64,000 bases of DNA. It comes from Fibrobacter sp. UWB11 (GTDB taxonomy: Bacteria; Fibrobacterota; Fibrobacteria; Fibrobacterales; Fibrobacteraceae). Both the position numbers and the translations under genes were made by a program. The stretch spans positions 1,116,001-1,180,000 of the forward strand of contig NZ_FSRT01000001.1 in assembly GCF_900143015.1 (NCBI RefSeq), given 5' to 3'. How positions within the stretch are numbered: the stretch's first letter is position 1; each line of letters opens with the position of its first letter. Below the pieces are notes generated by a model. That model saw nothing but the letters and a program-made list of their open reading frames with translations, made no database searches and was not told the DNA's origin. Positions 9,267-18,255 of this stretch are shown in pieces.

Positions 9267-12200
9267 ATGCTTACCATTTCGGAATTCCTTCAAGAAAATT
9301 CGTTCCCTGCGATTTCGCTTTTTGAAAATGCTGATAACGAGGCCATTCACGTCAATGGCGCGTCGGTTCCGCTAGCTTCGATGATGGTCGCGAACCGCTT
9401 CTTGAAAAGTCCGCAGAACATTCTAGTGATTGCGAAAGATTACCGCAGTGCCGAAGTCTGGGTCGAGAATCTCGAAAGCATGGTGGGCGAGGAATTTGTT
9501 CGCTTTTTCCCATCACTCGGCTTGAAACCTTACGAAATCAAGGTGCCGTTTGAGGGCGTGCTTGAAGAACGCTTGAAGTTCTTCCGCGATGTTTCGCATA
9601 CAGAAAAGCCTTTCGTTGTCGTTTGCCCGCTTGATGCATTCTTGATGAAACTCCCGGAACCGGGCGAAATCATGCGTCAGGTGCGTACGCTCCGTGTCGG
9701 TGATCAGCTAGAGCCTTCGTCTTTGCGCCCGTGGTTTCTTGATCACGGTTTTACGGAACAGCCGATGGTGAGCGGCGTGGGCGAGTTTTCGATTCGCGGT
9801 TGCATTGTCGATGTGAACTGTCTTTTGTATCCGCATCCGATTCGTATTGAATTTTACGGCGACGAGATTGAGTCCATTCGCGCTTTTGATATTTTCTCGC
9901 AGCGCTCGCTGGAGCAGATGACGCATATCGAGTTCTTCCCGATGGGCGAATTTACAGTGCCGGAATCGGTGATGGCGGGTGAGGAATGTTCTGCAGAATC
10001 GCTTTGGTGGCATCGTCCGAATCACCAGCGTTTGGTGGCAAGTCTCTTGGATTACATGCCGCGTGCATCGCTTGTCTTTGAAGAACTTTCGTTGCTTTCG
10101 GAAACTGCTTCGAAGATGTATGGTGCGTTCCGAGGCGCTTATGATGAAGCTCGCGTGACTGATGCAGGAATTGCAGCCCCTGCGGATATTTGGTTCAAAA
10201 TAGGTGAACTTTCTCGTTTGTTCGTAGGTCGTGCGTCGCTCGATATGACGCGTGTCAAAGTCGATGATGGCAATTGGCACGAAATGCACATGCGTGCTCA
10301 GGACTTTACGTCGAATGGTACGGACGCGGTTGCCAAAGAAATTGAAGAATTTTATGATAAGGGTGGTCGCGTTTATGTGATGGCGCAGACGCTTGGCGGC
10401 GTGAACCGCTTGCGTGAAATTTTTGACGGTCTGCCGGTCGAAGATTATTTTATCGGCAATTTGAGTGAAGGCTTTTGGCTCGAAGACGATAATGTCGCAT
10501 TCCTCACGGAATCAAGAATTCTAAACCGTCATGCGAATAAGGCGCGCAAGCATAAGATTGCGGGATCGGTGACGAATGCGTTGATGGTGGAATCGCTCAA
10601 TCGCGGAGACCTTGTGGCGCATGAAGACCACGGCATTGGCCGCTACTTGGGCCTTGTCCGCGTGGAAGTCAACGGCGGTATGGTCGACTGCGCGTTGCTC
10701 GAATACGATGGCGGCGACCGCTTGAAGTTCCCTGTATCGGACTTGCAGAAGATTGAACGTCTCGACCGCTCGGACGATGTTGAAACGAAGCTCGACCGCC
10801 TTGGCAGCAAGACTTGGGAAAACATCAAGAAACGCGTCAAGGAAAAGGTCATCAAGATTGCGCGTGACCTTGTGGAACTTTATGCGAAACGCGAACTCGT
10901 CGAAGGTTTCGGTTTCCCGCCCGATGGTAACATGCAAAAGGAATTTGAGGATTCGTTCGAATACGATCCGACGCCAGACCAGCTCCGTGCCACGGCTGAC
11001 ATCAAACGCGATATGGAAAGCCGCCGCCCGATGGACCGCTTGATTTGCGGTGACGTGGGCTTTGGAAAGACCGAAGTTGCGATGCGTGCAGCGTTCAAGT
11101 GCGTTGCTTCGAACAAGCAGGTTGCAATTCTCGTGCCGACGACGATTCTTGCGGCACAGCATTACGAAAACTTTTGCGAACGCTTTGCCGCTTATCCGGT
11201 CAACATCGCCTTGATGAACCGCTACAAGAGCGCGAAGGAAAAGAAGGAAATTTTCAAGCAAATTGCAGACGGTTCCGTGAACATTGTGATTGGAACGCAT
11301 GCGCTTTTGTCGAATAAGGGTGAGTTCAAAGACCTCGGACTTTTGATTATTGATGAAGAGCAAAAGTTCGGCGTGAAGCAAAAAGAAAAATTGCGCCAGC
11401 TTCGCCTTGCCGTCGATACGCTCAGCATGAGTGCAACGCCGATTCCGCGCTCGCTGCATTTGAGCATGACGGGCGTTCGCGACATTTCGCTTATTAATAC
11501 GCCGCCCATTAACCGCTTGCCGGTCGAAACGAAGCTGATGCAGCGCGATGACGAAGTTTTGAAAAATGCGATTCTCGATGAACTCGCTCGTGGCGGTCAG
11601 GTGTTCGTGGTGAACGATCGTGTGCAGACGATTACAAAGCTTGCCGAAGATATCGAAGCAATGGCTCCCGAAGCGAAGGTCGCTGTGGCTCACGGCCAGA
11701 TGGAAGACCACGAACTTGAACGTGTGATGGATGCCTTCCTTTCGCGCAAGTTCGATATTCTTGTGAGTACAAGCATTATTGAATCTGGCTTGGATGTTCC
11801 GAACGCGAACACGATTATCATCATGAACGCGCACCACTTTGGCATTAGCCAGCTTTACCAGATGCGTGGCCGTGTGGGCCGCAGTAGCGTCTTGGCCAAG
11901 GCGTTCCTCGTCATTCCGCAACGTGGTGAAATCTCGCAGGAATCCATGCGACGCCTCAAGGCTTTGGAGCAGTTTACTGATCTCGGCAGTGGTTATCAGC
12001 TTGCTATGCGCGACCTTGAAATTCGTGGGGCGGGCAACTTGCTCGGTCAGGAACAACATGGCTTTATTGCCGAAGTCGGCTTTGAAACGTATGTGCGCTT
12101 GGTGCGCGAAGCGGTTGAAATGCTTCGCGGCGGCGCTCTCGAAAAGCCAATACAACCGCGTGTGGAAATCGGTGTGGATGCTTACCTTCCCGAAGATTAC

Positions 12201-12665
12201 GTGGAAGATGGCCTCACGAGAATTTCGTTGTACCAACGCATTGCTCGAATCACGTCGCAGGCGGATGTGCAGAACATCGAAAGCGAATTGCAGGACCGTT
12301 TTGGCCCTGTGCCGACACCGGCAAAGATGCTTTTGCTCGTCACCGAACTTGGACTTTTGGCAGGTCGTTTGCGTATTCAGGGACTTGCGCTCCGCAAGGG
12401 CGTTATTGTGGCGACATTTGCAGAAACGCCGTCGCCGGACCCGCGCGTGCTTGGCGAAATCAGCAGCCTTTGCACTTGCAATATGCGTTACTTGGGAATG
12501 TCTCCGTTACAGGCTGTGTTCGAAGTCGGGCGCGGGACTCCTGTGGAAATGGCGAAAAAAACGCTCGAAGTGTTCCGGGCGTTCGCAAATATTCAAGTGC
12601 AAGCGGCGACTATACGGTCCGCAGACCCGTTACTCACGGCACTTGGCGTAGGCGAGACGCACTGA
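9267..12665 (+). CDS. mfd: Transcription-repair coupling factor
   Basis: 1132 residues, the normal size of Mfd. It removes RNA polymerase stalled at lesions and recruits UvrA. Visible order: UvrB-homology region with 'GEFSIRGCIVDV' near residue 170; RNA-polymerase-interacting (RID) segment 'AHEDHGIGRYLGL' near 450; Walker A 'GDVGFGKTE' near 595; motif II 'IIDEEQKFGVKQKE' near 695; 'SATPIPRSL' (motif III); 'GRVGRS' (motif VI); TRG motif region 'RDLEIRGAGNLLGQEQHG' near 915; and the C-terminal D7 domain. The last 36 bases overlap the 3' end of the convergent TatD-like gene. Confidence 0.98.
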   Translation: MLTISEFLQENSFPAISLFENADNEAIHVNGASVPLASMMVANRFLKSPQNILVIAKDYRSAEVWVENLESMVGEEFVRFFPSLGLKPYEIKVPFEGVLEERLKFFRDVSHTEKPFVVVCPLDAFLMKLPEPGEIMRQVRTLRVGDQLEPSSLRPWFLDHGFTEQPMVSGVGEFSIRGCIVDVNCLLYPHPIRIEFYGDEIESIRAFDIFSQRSLEQMTHIEFFPMGEFTVPESVMAGEECSAESLWWHRPNHQRLVASLLDYMPRASLVFEELSLLSETASKMYGAFRGAYDEARVTDAGIAAPADIWFKIGELSRLFVGRASLDMTRVKVDDGNWHEMHMRAQDFTSNGTDAVAKEIEEFYDKGGRVYVMAQTLGGVNRLREIFDGLPVEDYFIGNLSEGFWLEDDNVAFLTESRILNRHANKARKHKIAGSVTNALMVESLNRGDLVAHEDHGIGRYLGLVRVEVNGGMVDCALLEYDGGDRLKFPVSDLQKIERLDRSDDVETKLDRLGSKTWENIKKRVKEKVIKIARDLVELYAKRELVEGFGFPPDGNMQKEFEDSFEYDPTPDQLRATADIKRDMESRRPMDRLICGDVGFGKTEVAMRAAFKCVASNKQVAILVPTTILAAQHYENFCERFAAYPVNIALMNRYKSAKEKKEIFKQIADGSVNIVIGTHALLSNKGEFKDLGLLIIDEEQKFGVKQKEKLRQLRLAVDTLSMSATPIPRSLHLSMTGVRDISLINTPPINRLPVETKLMQRDDEVLKNAILDELARGGQVFVVNDRVQTITKLAEDIEAMAPEAKVAVAHGQMEDHELERVMDAFLSRKFDILVSTSIIESGLDVPNANTIIIMNAHHFGISQLYQMRGRVGRSSVLAKAFLVIPQRGEISQESMRRLKALEQFTDLGSGYQLAMRDLEIRGAGNLLGQEQHGFIAEVGFETYVRLVREAVEMLRGGALEKPIQPRVEIGVDAYLPEDYVEDGLTRISLYQRIARITSQADVQNIESELQDRFGPVPTPAKMLLLVTELGLLAGRLRIQGLALRKGVIVATFAETPSPDPRVLGEISSLCTCNMRYLGMSPLQAVFEVGRGTPVEMAKKTLEVFRAFANIQVQAATIRSADPLLTALGVGETH

Positions 12666-13385
12666 TTCAAGTCGGTTTTCGAGACCTTCGACGAGTTCAT
12701 CGGGGTCCAAGAAAGATTCATCGGCATCGGTTTCAAAGAACACGCGTTCTTGCGGTATATGCGGAATGGCTGCCGCAGTTGTTTTTTTGCGGAAGCTGTC
12801 TTCGTGCAACGAAAAGAGCGAACCGTAGGGTAGGGCTTTTTTTACAAAATTAGCATCCCCGCCAAAACGGTGGAATATGGGGCGTGGTGCTTCTTGAATT
12901 CGCGGCAGCACGTGTAAATCACCCACTTCGTGACCTTGTGAAATGTCTTGCGGAAAGCCTGCATCTATCAAAAAATTTAGTACCCGCATATAGTCCCCGA
13001 CACAATGAATTTGCAAATCCCGTTTGAGTTCTAGGGCTAGTTTGGCTTGCTTTAAGAAAATCTTGTCTTGGGTACCATCGTCGTAGCCCGGATATCGCTT
13101 GTCGATACCCGCTTCGCCGACCATGGCATGTTCGTCTTCTTGTAGTTGTTTTTGCAATTTTGCAAACATTTCGTCGTTTGCTTGCGTCGCTATCATTGGG
13201 TGGATGCCGTAAGCCGCCTTAAAAGGTTTGATTTCTGTTGAAAATTCCTTTTTAAGCTGGGCGACTTCTTCCCATTCCCATGGTTCGCATGCAATCGCAA
13301 TAAAGTCATAATTCTTATTACAAAGCAGTTGCGTCAACTGTTTTGGATGGGGTAGTCGTGCTAAATGAATGTGAAAATCGAACAT
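12630..13385 (-). CDS. TatD-family metal-dependent hydrolase
   Basis: 251 residues, TIM-barrel amidohydrolase fold. Metal ligands are visible as 'DFHIHL' (HxH, residues 3-8), 'VGEAGID' (Glu), 'IHCVGD' (His), a His in 'IFHRFGGD', and 'FETDAD' near the end. TatD relatives are DNases or 3'-5' exonucleases, but the family is broad, so the substrate is not certain. The protein is slightly shorter than E. coli TatD (about 260). Its 3' end overlaps the mfd 3' end by 36 bases on the opposite strand, so the two transcripts must be complementary there. Confidence 0.85.
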   Translation of the reverse strand: MFDFHIHLARLPHPKQLTQLLCNKNYDFIAIACEPWEWEEVAQLKKEFSTEIKPFKAAYGIHPMIATQANDEMFAKLQKQLQEDEHAMVGEAGIDKRYPGYDDGTQDKIFLKQAKLALELKRDLQIHCVGDYMRVLNFLIDAGFPQDISQGHEVGDLHVLPRIQEAPRPIFHRFGGDANFVKKALPYGSLFSLHEDSFRKKTTAAAIPHIPQERVFFETDADESFLDPDELVEGLENRLESVRLAYAKCRE

Positions 13386-13526
13386 AAAATCCCCCTACAT
13401 TCATAAAATACAAAGAAATAAGCGAATTTCAAAATTATTTGCTTGTTTTTTGGTGCAAAAAAGCCTAGTTTAAGTTTGTTGGTGCGCCAACCCAAGTTTT
13501 TTGAACATCTCATTAAAGGAGTCGCT

Positions 13527-13724
13527 ATGCGCGATTTACTCGAAAAAGCTCTGAATAAAGGTTTGACTGTCTGCTTTACATCCGAAAATGGCTTTGATGT
13601 CATTCGAATTTCTTCCGGTAACGAAGTCGTTGCAAGTTGCAGCCTTGGATCGAATAGCTTCCGTGCTTCGGTCGAAGAATCTCTCCAGGCGCTTTTGCTC
13701 GACTTGGAACGCAAGGGCTTCTAG
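13527..13724 (+). CDS. Small conserved-looking protein, 65 residues, unknown
   Basis: The start is the ATG at 13527, which has AAAGGAG 7 bases upstream; a longer in-frame extension from 13443 has no such signal. The product starts MRDLLEKAL and ends in a helix (VEESLQALLLDLERKGF). It is cytosolic, with a predicted alpha-beta-beta-alpha pattern and no signal peptide. No family recognised. A strong terminator follows at 13776-13811, so it is a single-gene unit. Confidence 0.65.
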   Translation: MRDLLEKALNKGLTVCFTSENGFDVIRISSGNEVVASCSLGSNSFRASVEESLQALLLDLERKGF

Positions 13725-13775
13725 TGGCTTTGCCGCAGTTGTTTGTCGGCTGTAGACAGTAAACTGTAATTGCAA

Positions 13776-13811
13776 AAAAAATCCTGCGATGAACTCGCAG
13801 GATTTTTTTTA
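13776..13811 (+). terminator. Rho-independent terminator
   Basis: Stem AATCCTGCGA / TCGCAGGATT with a TGAAC-type loop and a run of eight T residues; ends the small gene at 13527-13724. The A tract upstream would also support termination from the other strand. Confidence 0.85.
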
Positions 13812-13847
13812 GTTAAAAATATTTAAGCTTTTTTTGTGAACAACAAA

Positions 13848-13870
13848 GCCCCAGTTATTAAACTGGGGCG
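13848..13870 (-). terminator. Terminator-like hairpin for the porin-like gene
   Basis: GCCCCAGT / ACTGGGGC stem with a short AT loop; on the minus strand it is followed by CTTTGTTGTT, a weak T-rich tail, 60 bases after the stop of the gene ending at 13928. Confidence 0.6.
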
Positions 13871-13927
13871 GTTGTGAGAGCGAGGCGAAGACGGAGTCTT
13901 GTATCGCTCAAGAGCCGAGTGGTCTCC

Positions 13928-15529
13928 TTAGTTTATTCTACCAATCAAGTTGCCAGAGAGCATATAGTCTTTAGATGCACCGTAGCTGTGGAAGCCAGCG
14001 GAGAGCGAGAAGCGGTCCGTGAGAGCCTTTTCAAGATAAAGTGCTCCGAGAACATCCTTGACATGCTTTGTCTTACTGCCGATAAAGTCGCTGTGGTTAT
14101 GACGGTTGTGAACGAATTCAGCTTCGAGAATAACGCGGTCGACCGTCTTGAAGTTCAATTCGACACCACCCGTGAGCGGGGCAACGAGGTCGTTAGACAT
14201 ATCCATGAGGGCGACTTCACCGAATACAGTGAGGAAGTCCGGGATAATCGGTGCGCGGACCTTCAAAGAAGCATTGTGGATAATGTCGATGTCGCTATCG
14301 TGAACCTTGTCGAAAATGTTGCTGCGGTAGCCGAGCTGGATATCGAACATTTCGAGGCTCGGGAGATCGTGGAAGTTGAACACGAGGCGGAGGTCACCCT
14401 TGTTCAGATAAGTTGCCTTGCTGATGAAGGAAAGGGCGATGTCAATGTTTTCGTTCGGAGCAAATCCGAATTCAAACTGGTTTTCCGGATCCTGTGTGGA
14501 GAGGAAGCCGTTCATGTAACCATCGATGTAGCCACCGAAGTAGTCACCATTCTTGTCCGTGTTGTCCCAACGACCGAGCTTGAAGCTGAAACGACCCTTG
14601 CTCTGGTAAGCCCAGGCTTCGTCGAGAGAGAAGTAGTCTTCTGCAGAGCCCAAGTTGTGATTGTCGCTATCGGTCTTCAAATCACCGGGGTAGAAGGCGA
14701 GAGCAAGCTTGCCCTTGAAGTCTTCTGTTTCGGCGAGGATTGCGAAGTTAGCTTGGCCGCTCCATTTTTCGAGGTTGTTGGAATTGTCATCGTCTTCAGA
14801 TGTCCAGAATACCTTGCCTGCTTCGAGTTCAAAGTCTGCGTTGATGTCGAAGTTGATTTCGTTAACGGTGAAGACCGCATTTTCGATCATCTTCTTTTTC
14901 TTACGGTTTTCTGTGGTTGCCGGTTCAGCGGCTGCAACTTCTGCTGCCGGAGCTTCAGCAACCGGAGCTGCTACAGGTGCCGGTTCTACAACGGGGGCTG
15001 GTGCGACCGGAGCCTTGACTTCGGCGACCGGAGCGGGTTCTGCCTTCGGAGCTTCAGTCGGTGCGATTGCCGGAATAACAGGTTCTGCTGCCTTAGCTTC
15101 GACTGCGGCGGTAGCTTCGGCCTTAGTGGCTTCTGCCTTAGCTTCTGTAGCCTTGACGGTTTCTTGAGCCTTGGTTGCGGCAGCCTTTGCATCGGCGGTT
15201 GCTGCGGCTTTGGCGTCTACAGCAGCTGCTTTTGCGTCAGTTGCAGTTGTCTTTGCGTCTGCAACAGCGGCCTTAGCGGCTTCCGGAGCCTTTGCTGCTT
15301 CCTTAGTCTTGGCTGCGGCGTCTGCCTTTGTTGCTTCGACAGCCTGAGTAGCATCGGCCTTGGCCTTTTCGACTTTAGCCTTCTTCTTGGCTGTGACGGC
15401 CTTAGCCTTAGTTACTGCAGCCTTAGCTTCTACAGCCGGCTTTTCGGTTGCTGCCTTTACATCTTCTGCCGATGGAGCGGCAAAAACGGATGCTGCAAGT
15501 AAGCAACTAGCAAGAAACATTTTCTTCAT
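13928..15529 (-). CDS. Outer-membrane porin-like protein with Ala/Lys-rich helical N-terminus
   Basis: 533 residues. The start ATG at 15529 has AAGGAGA 7 bases upstream; the signal peptide is KKMFLASCLLAASVFA. Residues ~18-145 are a highly repetitive Ala/Lys/Glu/Thr helix (AAKAPEAAKAAVADAK and similar), probably a long coiled coil reaching through the periplasm. Residues ~150-210 are Pro/Ala/Glu-rich (EAPKAEPAPVAEVK type), a likely extended or wall-binding linker. From about 225 to the end the sequence is an aromatic, acidic beta-barrel with 'FKLGRWDN' and 'FGFAPNENIDIAL' strands, like the phosphate-selective porin group. The last residues are GRIN rather than a terminal Phe. A hairpin at 13848-13870 probably ends the transcript. 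Confidence 0.7.
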   Translation of the reverse strand: MKKMFLASCLLAASVFAAPSAEDVKAATEKPAVEAKAAVTKAKAVTAKKKAKVEKAKADATQAVEATKADAAAKTKEAAKAPEAAKAAVADAKTTATDAKAAAVDAKAAATADAKAAATKAQETVKATEAKAEATKAEATAAVEAKAAEPVIPAIAPTEAPKAEPAPVAEVKAPVAPAPVVEPAPVAAPVAEAPAAEVAAAEPATTENRKKKKMIENAVFTVNEINFDINADFELEAGKVFWTSEDDDNSNNLEKWSGQANFAILAETEDFKGKLALAFYPGDLKTDSDNHNLGSAEDYFSLDEAWAYQSKGRFSFKLGRWDNTDKNGDYFGGYIDGYMNGFLSTQDPENQFEFGFAPNENIDIALSFISKATYLNKGDLRLVFNFHDLPSLEMFDIQLGYRSNIFDKVHDSDIDIIHNASLKVRAPIIPDFLTVFGEVALMDMSNDLVAPLTGGVELNFKTVDRVILEAEFVHNRHNHSDFIGSKTKHVKDVLGALYLEKALTDRFSLSAGFHSYGASKDYMLSGNLIGRIN

Positions 15530-15660
15530 TTGAGATCTCCTTGATGTTAAACTCATGTTTAAATACTCATTTAAATGTTAGTAAAATTAACATAATCTTT
15601 TTTTTACTACATATAATGTCCCCATTAATCTAATTTAAATATCCAAAAGAGGTGGTTGTT

Positions 15661-16731
15661 TTGAAAAAAATCTTGTTGGTGATGTTGGTTCTATTTACGG
15701 CGAGCGCGTTCGCCCAAATGAAATTGGATGTCTATAAGAAAATTAATGGTGAAATAGACGAAAGGCGGTCGCTCGGTTACCTTACGTCTTCGGATGCTAT
15801 CAAGGAACTCCCGATTCCGAAAGACCGTATTGAACACGAAAGTTTTGTGGACGTGCAAGAAAAAGTTCGTGGTGCAAACGGAAAAATGCAAACGGTCACC
15901 AAGAAACAACGTGTTGTAACGTACGAAGAAGTGGAACCGAAGGCTCCGCCTCGTTATGTTCCGGTGAACTGCAAGTTTGGTGACGTTTGGGTAAAGCGTT
16001 CGGAACTGGATCGCTTTATGCAGGAATATGCGGACTTGAGCGGCGAATACGTTTCTGAAACAGGACGTGTTGTGTTGAAGAGTTCTCCGAGCAATGCAAA
16101 TCGTTTTAACATCATCGTGCAGAATGGCAAGGATGACGATGTTGCCGAAATTGAGATGGGAAACCTCGAAAAGAAAAATATTAATGGTCATGCCCGCTTC
16201 GTTTATAAGGAAGAAGGCTGTGCTGTTGGTGTAGACGTGTTTAACCGAGTTGTCCGCGTGGCCCAGCGTGGTTGTGAAGATTACAATGTCGGTGGTTATA
16301 CACTTGCTGGCAATTATCCGACGTTCCGCGGAAACAATCGAATTGTCGAAACGTTTAATTTGGATTCATACAGCTTTTCTTTCCCCAAATACTTGTGGTG
16401 CTCGAGTGGCTATGATACCTGTGAACCGCAGACGGATGAACATGGCATCGTGAACATTACGTGGAGCAAGGATGGACATGGGACTGTAGAACGCCGTGCG
16501 GGGAATTCTGTGCATACTTATCGCGCTATGGAACGCGTGATTCCGCACAAACGCGATTTTTACAATGGTGAAAAACCGATTGCTCTCAAAACCAAGCGCA
16601 CTGACATGAGCGGTGAGTGGATGAATTGGTATTTTTATCCGAGAGCGGGGCGTTTCAAGATGATGCGTTCCGGTCAACGTCACGATGCCGCTTATATGGA
16701 AATTTACGAACCCGTCAAAGAAGATGATTAA
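15661..16731 (+). CDS. Exported protein of unknown function
   Basis: About 356 residues. The likely start is TTG at 15661, because AAGAGGTGG lies just upstream and would overlap the alternative GTG at 15652. A signal peptide (KKILLVMLVLFTASAFA) is followed by a mature, mostly beta protein. There is a duplicated-looking central region with several Cys (residues ~185-275: 'GCAVGVDVF', 'GCEDYNVGGY', 'WCSSGYDTCEP') that could form disulfides. A Pro-rich basic stretch 'EEVEPKAPPRYVPVNC' lies near residue 100. Divergent from the porin-like gene, with about 130 bases of shared AT-rich promoter region between the starts. No family recognised. Confidence 0.7.
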   Translation: MKKILLVMLVLFTASAFAQMKLDVYKKINGEIDERRSLGYLTSSDAIKELPIPKDRIEHESFVDVQEKVRGANGKMQTVTKKQRVVTYEEVEPKAPPRYVPVNCKFGDVWVKRSELDRFMQEYADLSGEYVSETGRVVLKSSPSNANRFNIIVQNGKDDDVAEIEMGNLEKKNINGHARFVYKEEGCAVGVDVFNRVVRVAQRGCEDYNVGGYTLAGNYPTFRGNNRIVETFNLDSYSFSFPKYLWCSSGYDTCEPQTDEHGIVNITWSKDGHGTVERRAGNSVHTYRAMERVIPHKRDFYNGEKPIALKTKRTDMSGEWMNWYFYPRAGRFKMMRSGQRHDAAYMEIYEPVKEDD

Positions 16732-16773
16732 GAGTGGGCTTCGCCCAAGCCCGCAGAATTGTTGCAGAAGATT

Positions 16774-17223
16774 ATGATTAAATCGATTGAGCAGAGTCGC
16801 ATTTTGTTTTTGGATTCGGGGCCACTGGTACGACTCCTCCAGATGCATCCGGATTATTATCCGATTGTTTCAGACGTACTGGACGGCGTTTACGAGAATA
16901 ACGTGCAGGTCTTGGTTTCTTCTGTGACTTTGTTTGAAATTTGCAAGAAGGCGTACGGTGCAAACGATGGCGTACTTGCTCGGCAGTACCGCGAATTTTT
17001 CGAGAAGTCTGCGAACGTGCGCCTTTGCGAAGTGAATGCTGACGTTTCACTTAAGGCGGCGGAACTTTTTGCGGCTGCGTCCCGCACAAATCATAAACTC
17101 ACGGAAGGGGAGGCTTTGCGCCTTGCAACTGCGTTTGTGAACGGTGCCGATTGTATCCTCACGGAATGTGTGAATTTCCGTGATGCAACGGACGCGCTCG
17201 TCGTTACGCTCGATGAAATTTAA
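16774..17223 (+). CDS. PIN-domain protein (VapC-like ribonuclease candidate)
   Basis: 149 residues from ATG 16774. PIN-fold acidic residues are visible: Asp in 'FLDSGPLVRLL' (N-terminal strand), Glu in 'SVTLFEICKKA', Glu/Ala in 'LTEGEALRLATA', Asp in 'GADCILTE'. The arrangement matches PIN RNases, the toxin half of many VapBC modules. No antitoxin-like small gene is seen upstream: the previous gene is a 356-residue exported protein ending 43 bases before. It may be a stand-alone PIN nuclease, or its antitoxin may be elsewhere. Confidence 0.7.
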   Translation: MIKSIEQSRILFLDSGPLVRLLQMHPDYYPIVSDVLDGVYENNVQVLVSSVTLFEICKKAYGANDGVLARQYREFFEKSANVRLCEVNADVSLKAAELFAAASRTNHKLTEGEALRLATAFVNGADCILTECVNFRDATDALVVTLDEI

Positions 17224-17233
17224 GTTAGAGCAA

Positions 17234-18010
17234 TTATTTTTGCTGAGCCCGTTCGTATTCTAGCTTTTTTTGTTCGTATTCTTTTTTCTTTTGCTCGTAA
17301 TCTTCGAGCCCCGCTTTGACTCTGTCTTGGTATTGTAGATAGTAGGGAATGTAGTCTATCATATCTATGTTGCCGTCCTCGTCAAATTCAATAAGATATT
17401 TGTCGTTGACAACAAACGTGGGTTCGACAATCTTAAATGGGTTAAACCAAAAAATTGTAGTCATTTCTTCTGGGTTTATGGAGCGGATGCTGATTTCGCT
17501 GAGTGCATTTGCTTCTGGGCTGCCTGCTTCGGCACTGTAAAAAGCCGGGTAGCGGATATCTCGCTTGATAATATTCCATGCGCCCATTCTCGATTTTGCC
17601 GTTTTGGGGACGGCGTAGCGTAACTTGAATTTCTCGCTTTGTATAGTCGCGTCATAGGTGCGAGTCCGTTTATTAAACGCGCCTGTCTGGTGAATTTCGT
17701 CAATTCTTGCCCAAGCGCCGGGCTTTATATATAAAGTTTTTTTGAATTGGAATATTGCGTCGTCCGTTGCAAGGTCTGCTTTAAGTTTGTTGTAAGCTTC
17801 GATGACTTTTTCATCACTTGCCAAAACGTATTGGACGTTGTCGGGGACTTTTTGGTACTTGATGTTTGCTGGACGATAGTTGTTTGCCTTTCCGATAATT
17901 TCACCACCGGGAATGAGCTTGTAGTCGGATTGTGGCTTAGGTGGAGCGGACGCACAACCGATAAGAAAACTTGCTACGCAAATAAATGTAAAAAATTTAG
18001 TGAATTTCAT
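17234..18010 (-). CDS. Lipoprotein of unknown function with C-terminal coiled coil
   Basis: 258 residues. The signal peptide ends in lipobox LIGC (Cys at residue 19), so it should be lipid-anchored to a membrane facing the periplasm or surface. The mature part is mixed alpha/beta with 'YKLIPGGEIIGKANNYRPANIKY' near the start; the last 35 residues (YEQKKKEYEQKKLEYER type) form a charged coiled coil with a 7-residue pattern. Convergent with the PIN gene, 10 bases apart. No family recognised. Confidence 0.75.
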   Translation of the reverse strand: MKFTKFFTFICVASFLIGCASAPPKPQSDYKLIPGGEIIGKANNYRPANIKYQKVPDNVQYVLASDEKVIEAYNKLKADLATDDAIFQFKKTLYIKPGAWARIDEIHQTGAFNKRTRTYDATIQSEKFKLRYAVPKTAKSRMGAWNIIKRDIRYPAFYSAEAGSPEANALSEISIRSINPEEMTTIFWFNPFKIVEPTFVVNDKYLIEFDEDGNIDMIDYIPYYLQYQDRVKAGLEDYEQKKKEYEQKKLEYERAQQK

Positions 18011-18193
18011 TTTTCTCGATCTTATAAGTGAGTTTGTCCTAATTTACAAATTTTTAGTGTGAAAAACCAATTTAAGTTGGATTTTTGCTACACTCTAATT
18101 TCAATAGCGTACAAGGCTATGAAGCGAAAAAAATGGATTTTCGGTGTAGCATATTTACTGTAGCGGTCGCCAAAAGCGTCTAATTACTTTCTA

Positions 18194-18222
18194 TTTCCTG
18201 CTTCCTACTTCCTACTTTTTCT
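18194..18222. repeat. Short heptamer repeat (CTTCCTA type) before gatB
   Basis: A pyrimidine tract with three to four imperfect heptamers (TTTCCTG, CTTCCTA, CTTCCTA, CTTTTTC) 35 bases upstream of the gatB start. Similar heptad-period blocks occur at 20.1-20.25 kb and 54.8 kb. The rest of the 18011-18255 gap is AT-rich, with no gene visible. Confidence 0.5.
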
Positions 18223-18255
18223 ATCTTTTCCGCGTAAAATTTATTGGAGTTTAAC

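Noticed and set aside
10521-12236. A 571-codon open frame opposite mfd, and similar long frames opposite purB (717-1910), the porin-like gene (13874-15502), purH (24502-26001) and glgC (28066-29340)
   Set aside because: All are mirror images of well-supported genes in biased codon use; translations are low-complexity and lack ribosome-binding sites.
16759-17223. Complete VapBC toxin-antitoxin module at the PIN gene
   Set aside because: No small antitoxin-like gene lies directly upstream or downstream; only the PIN protein is supported.
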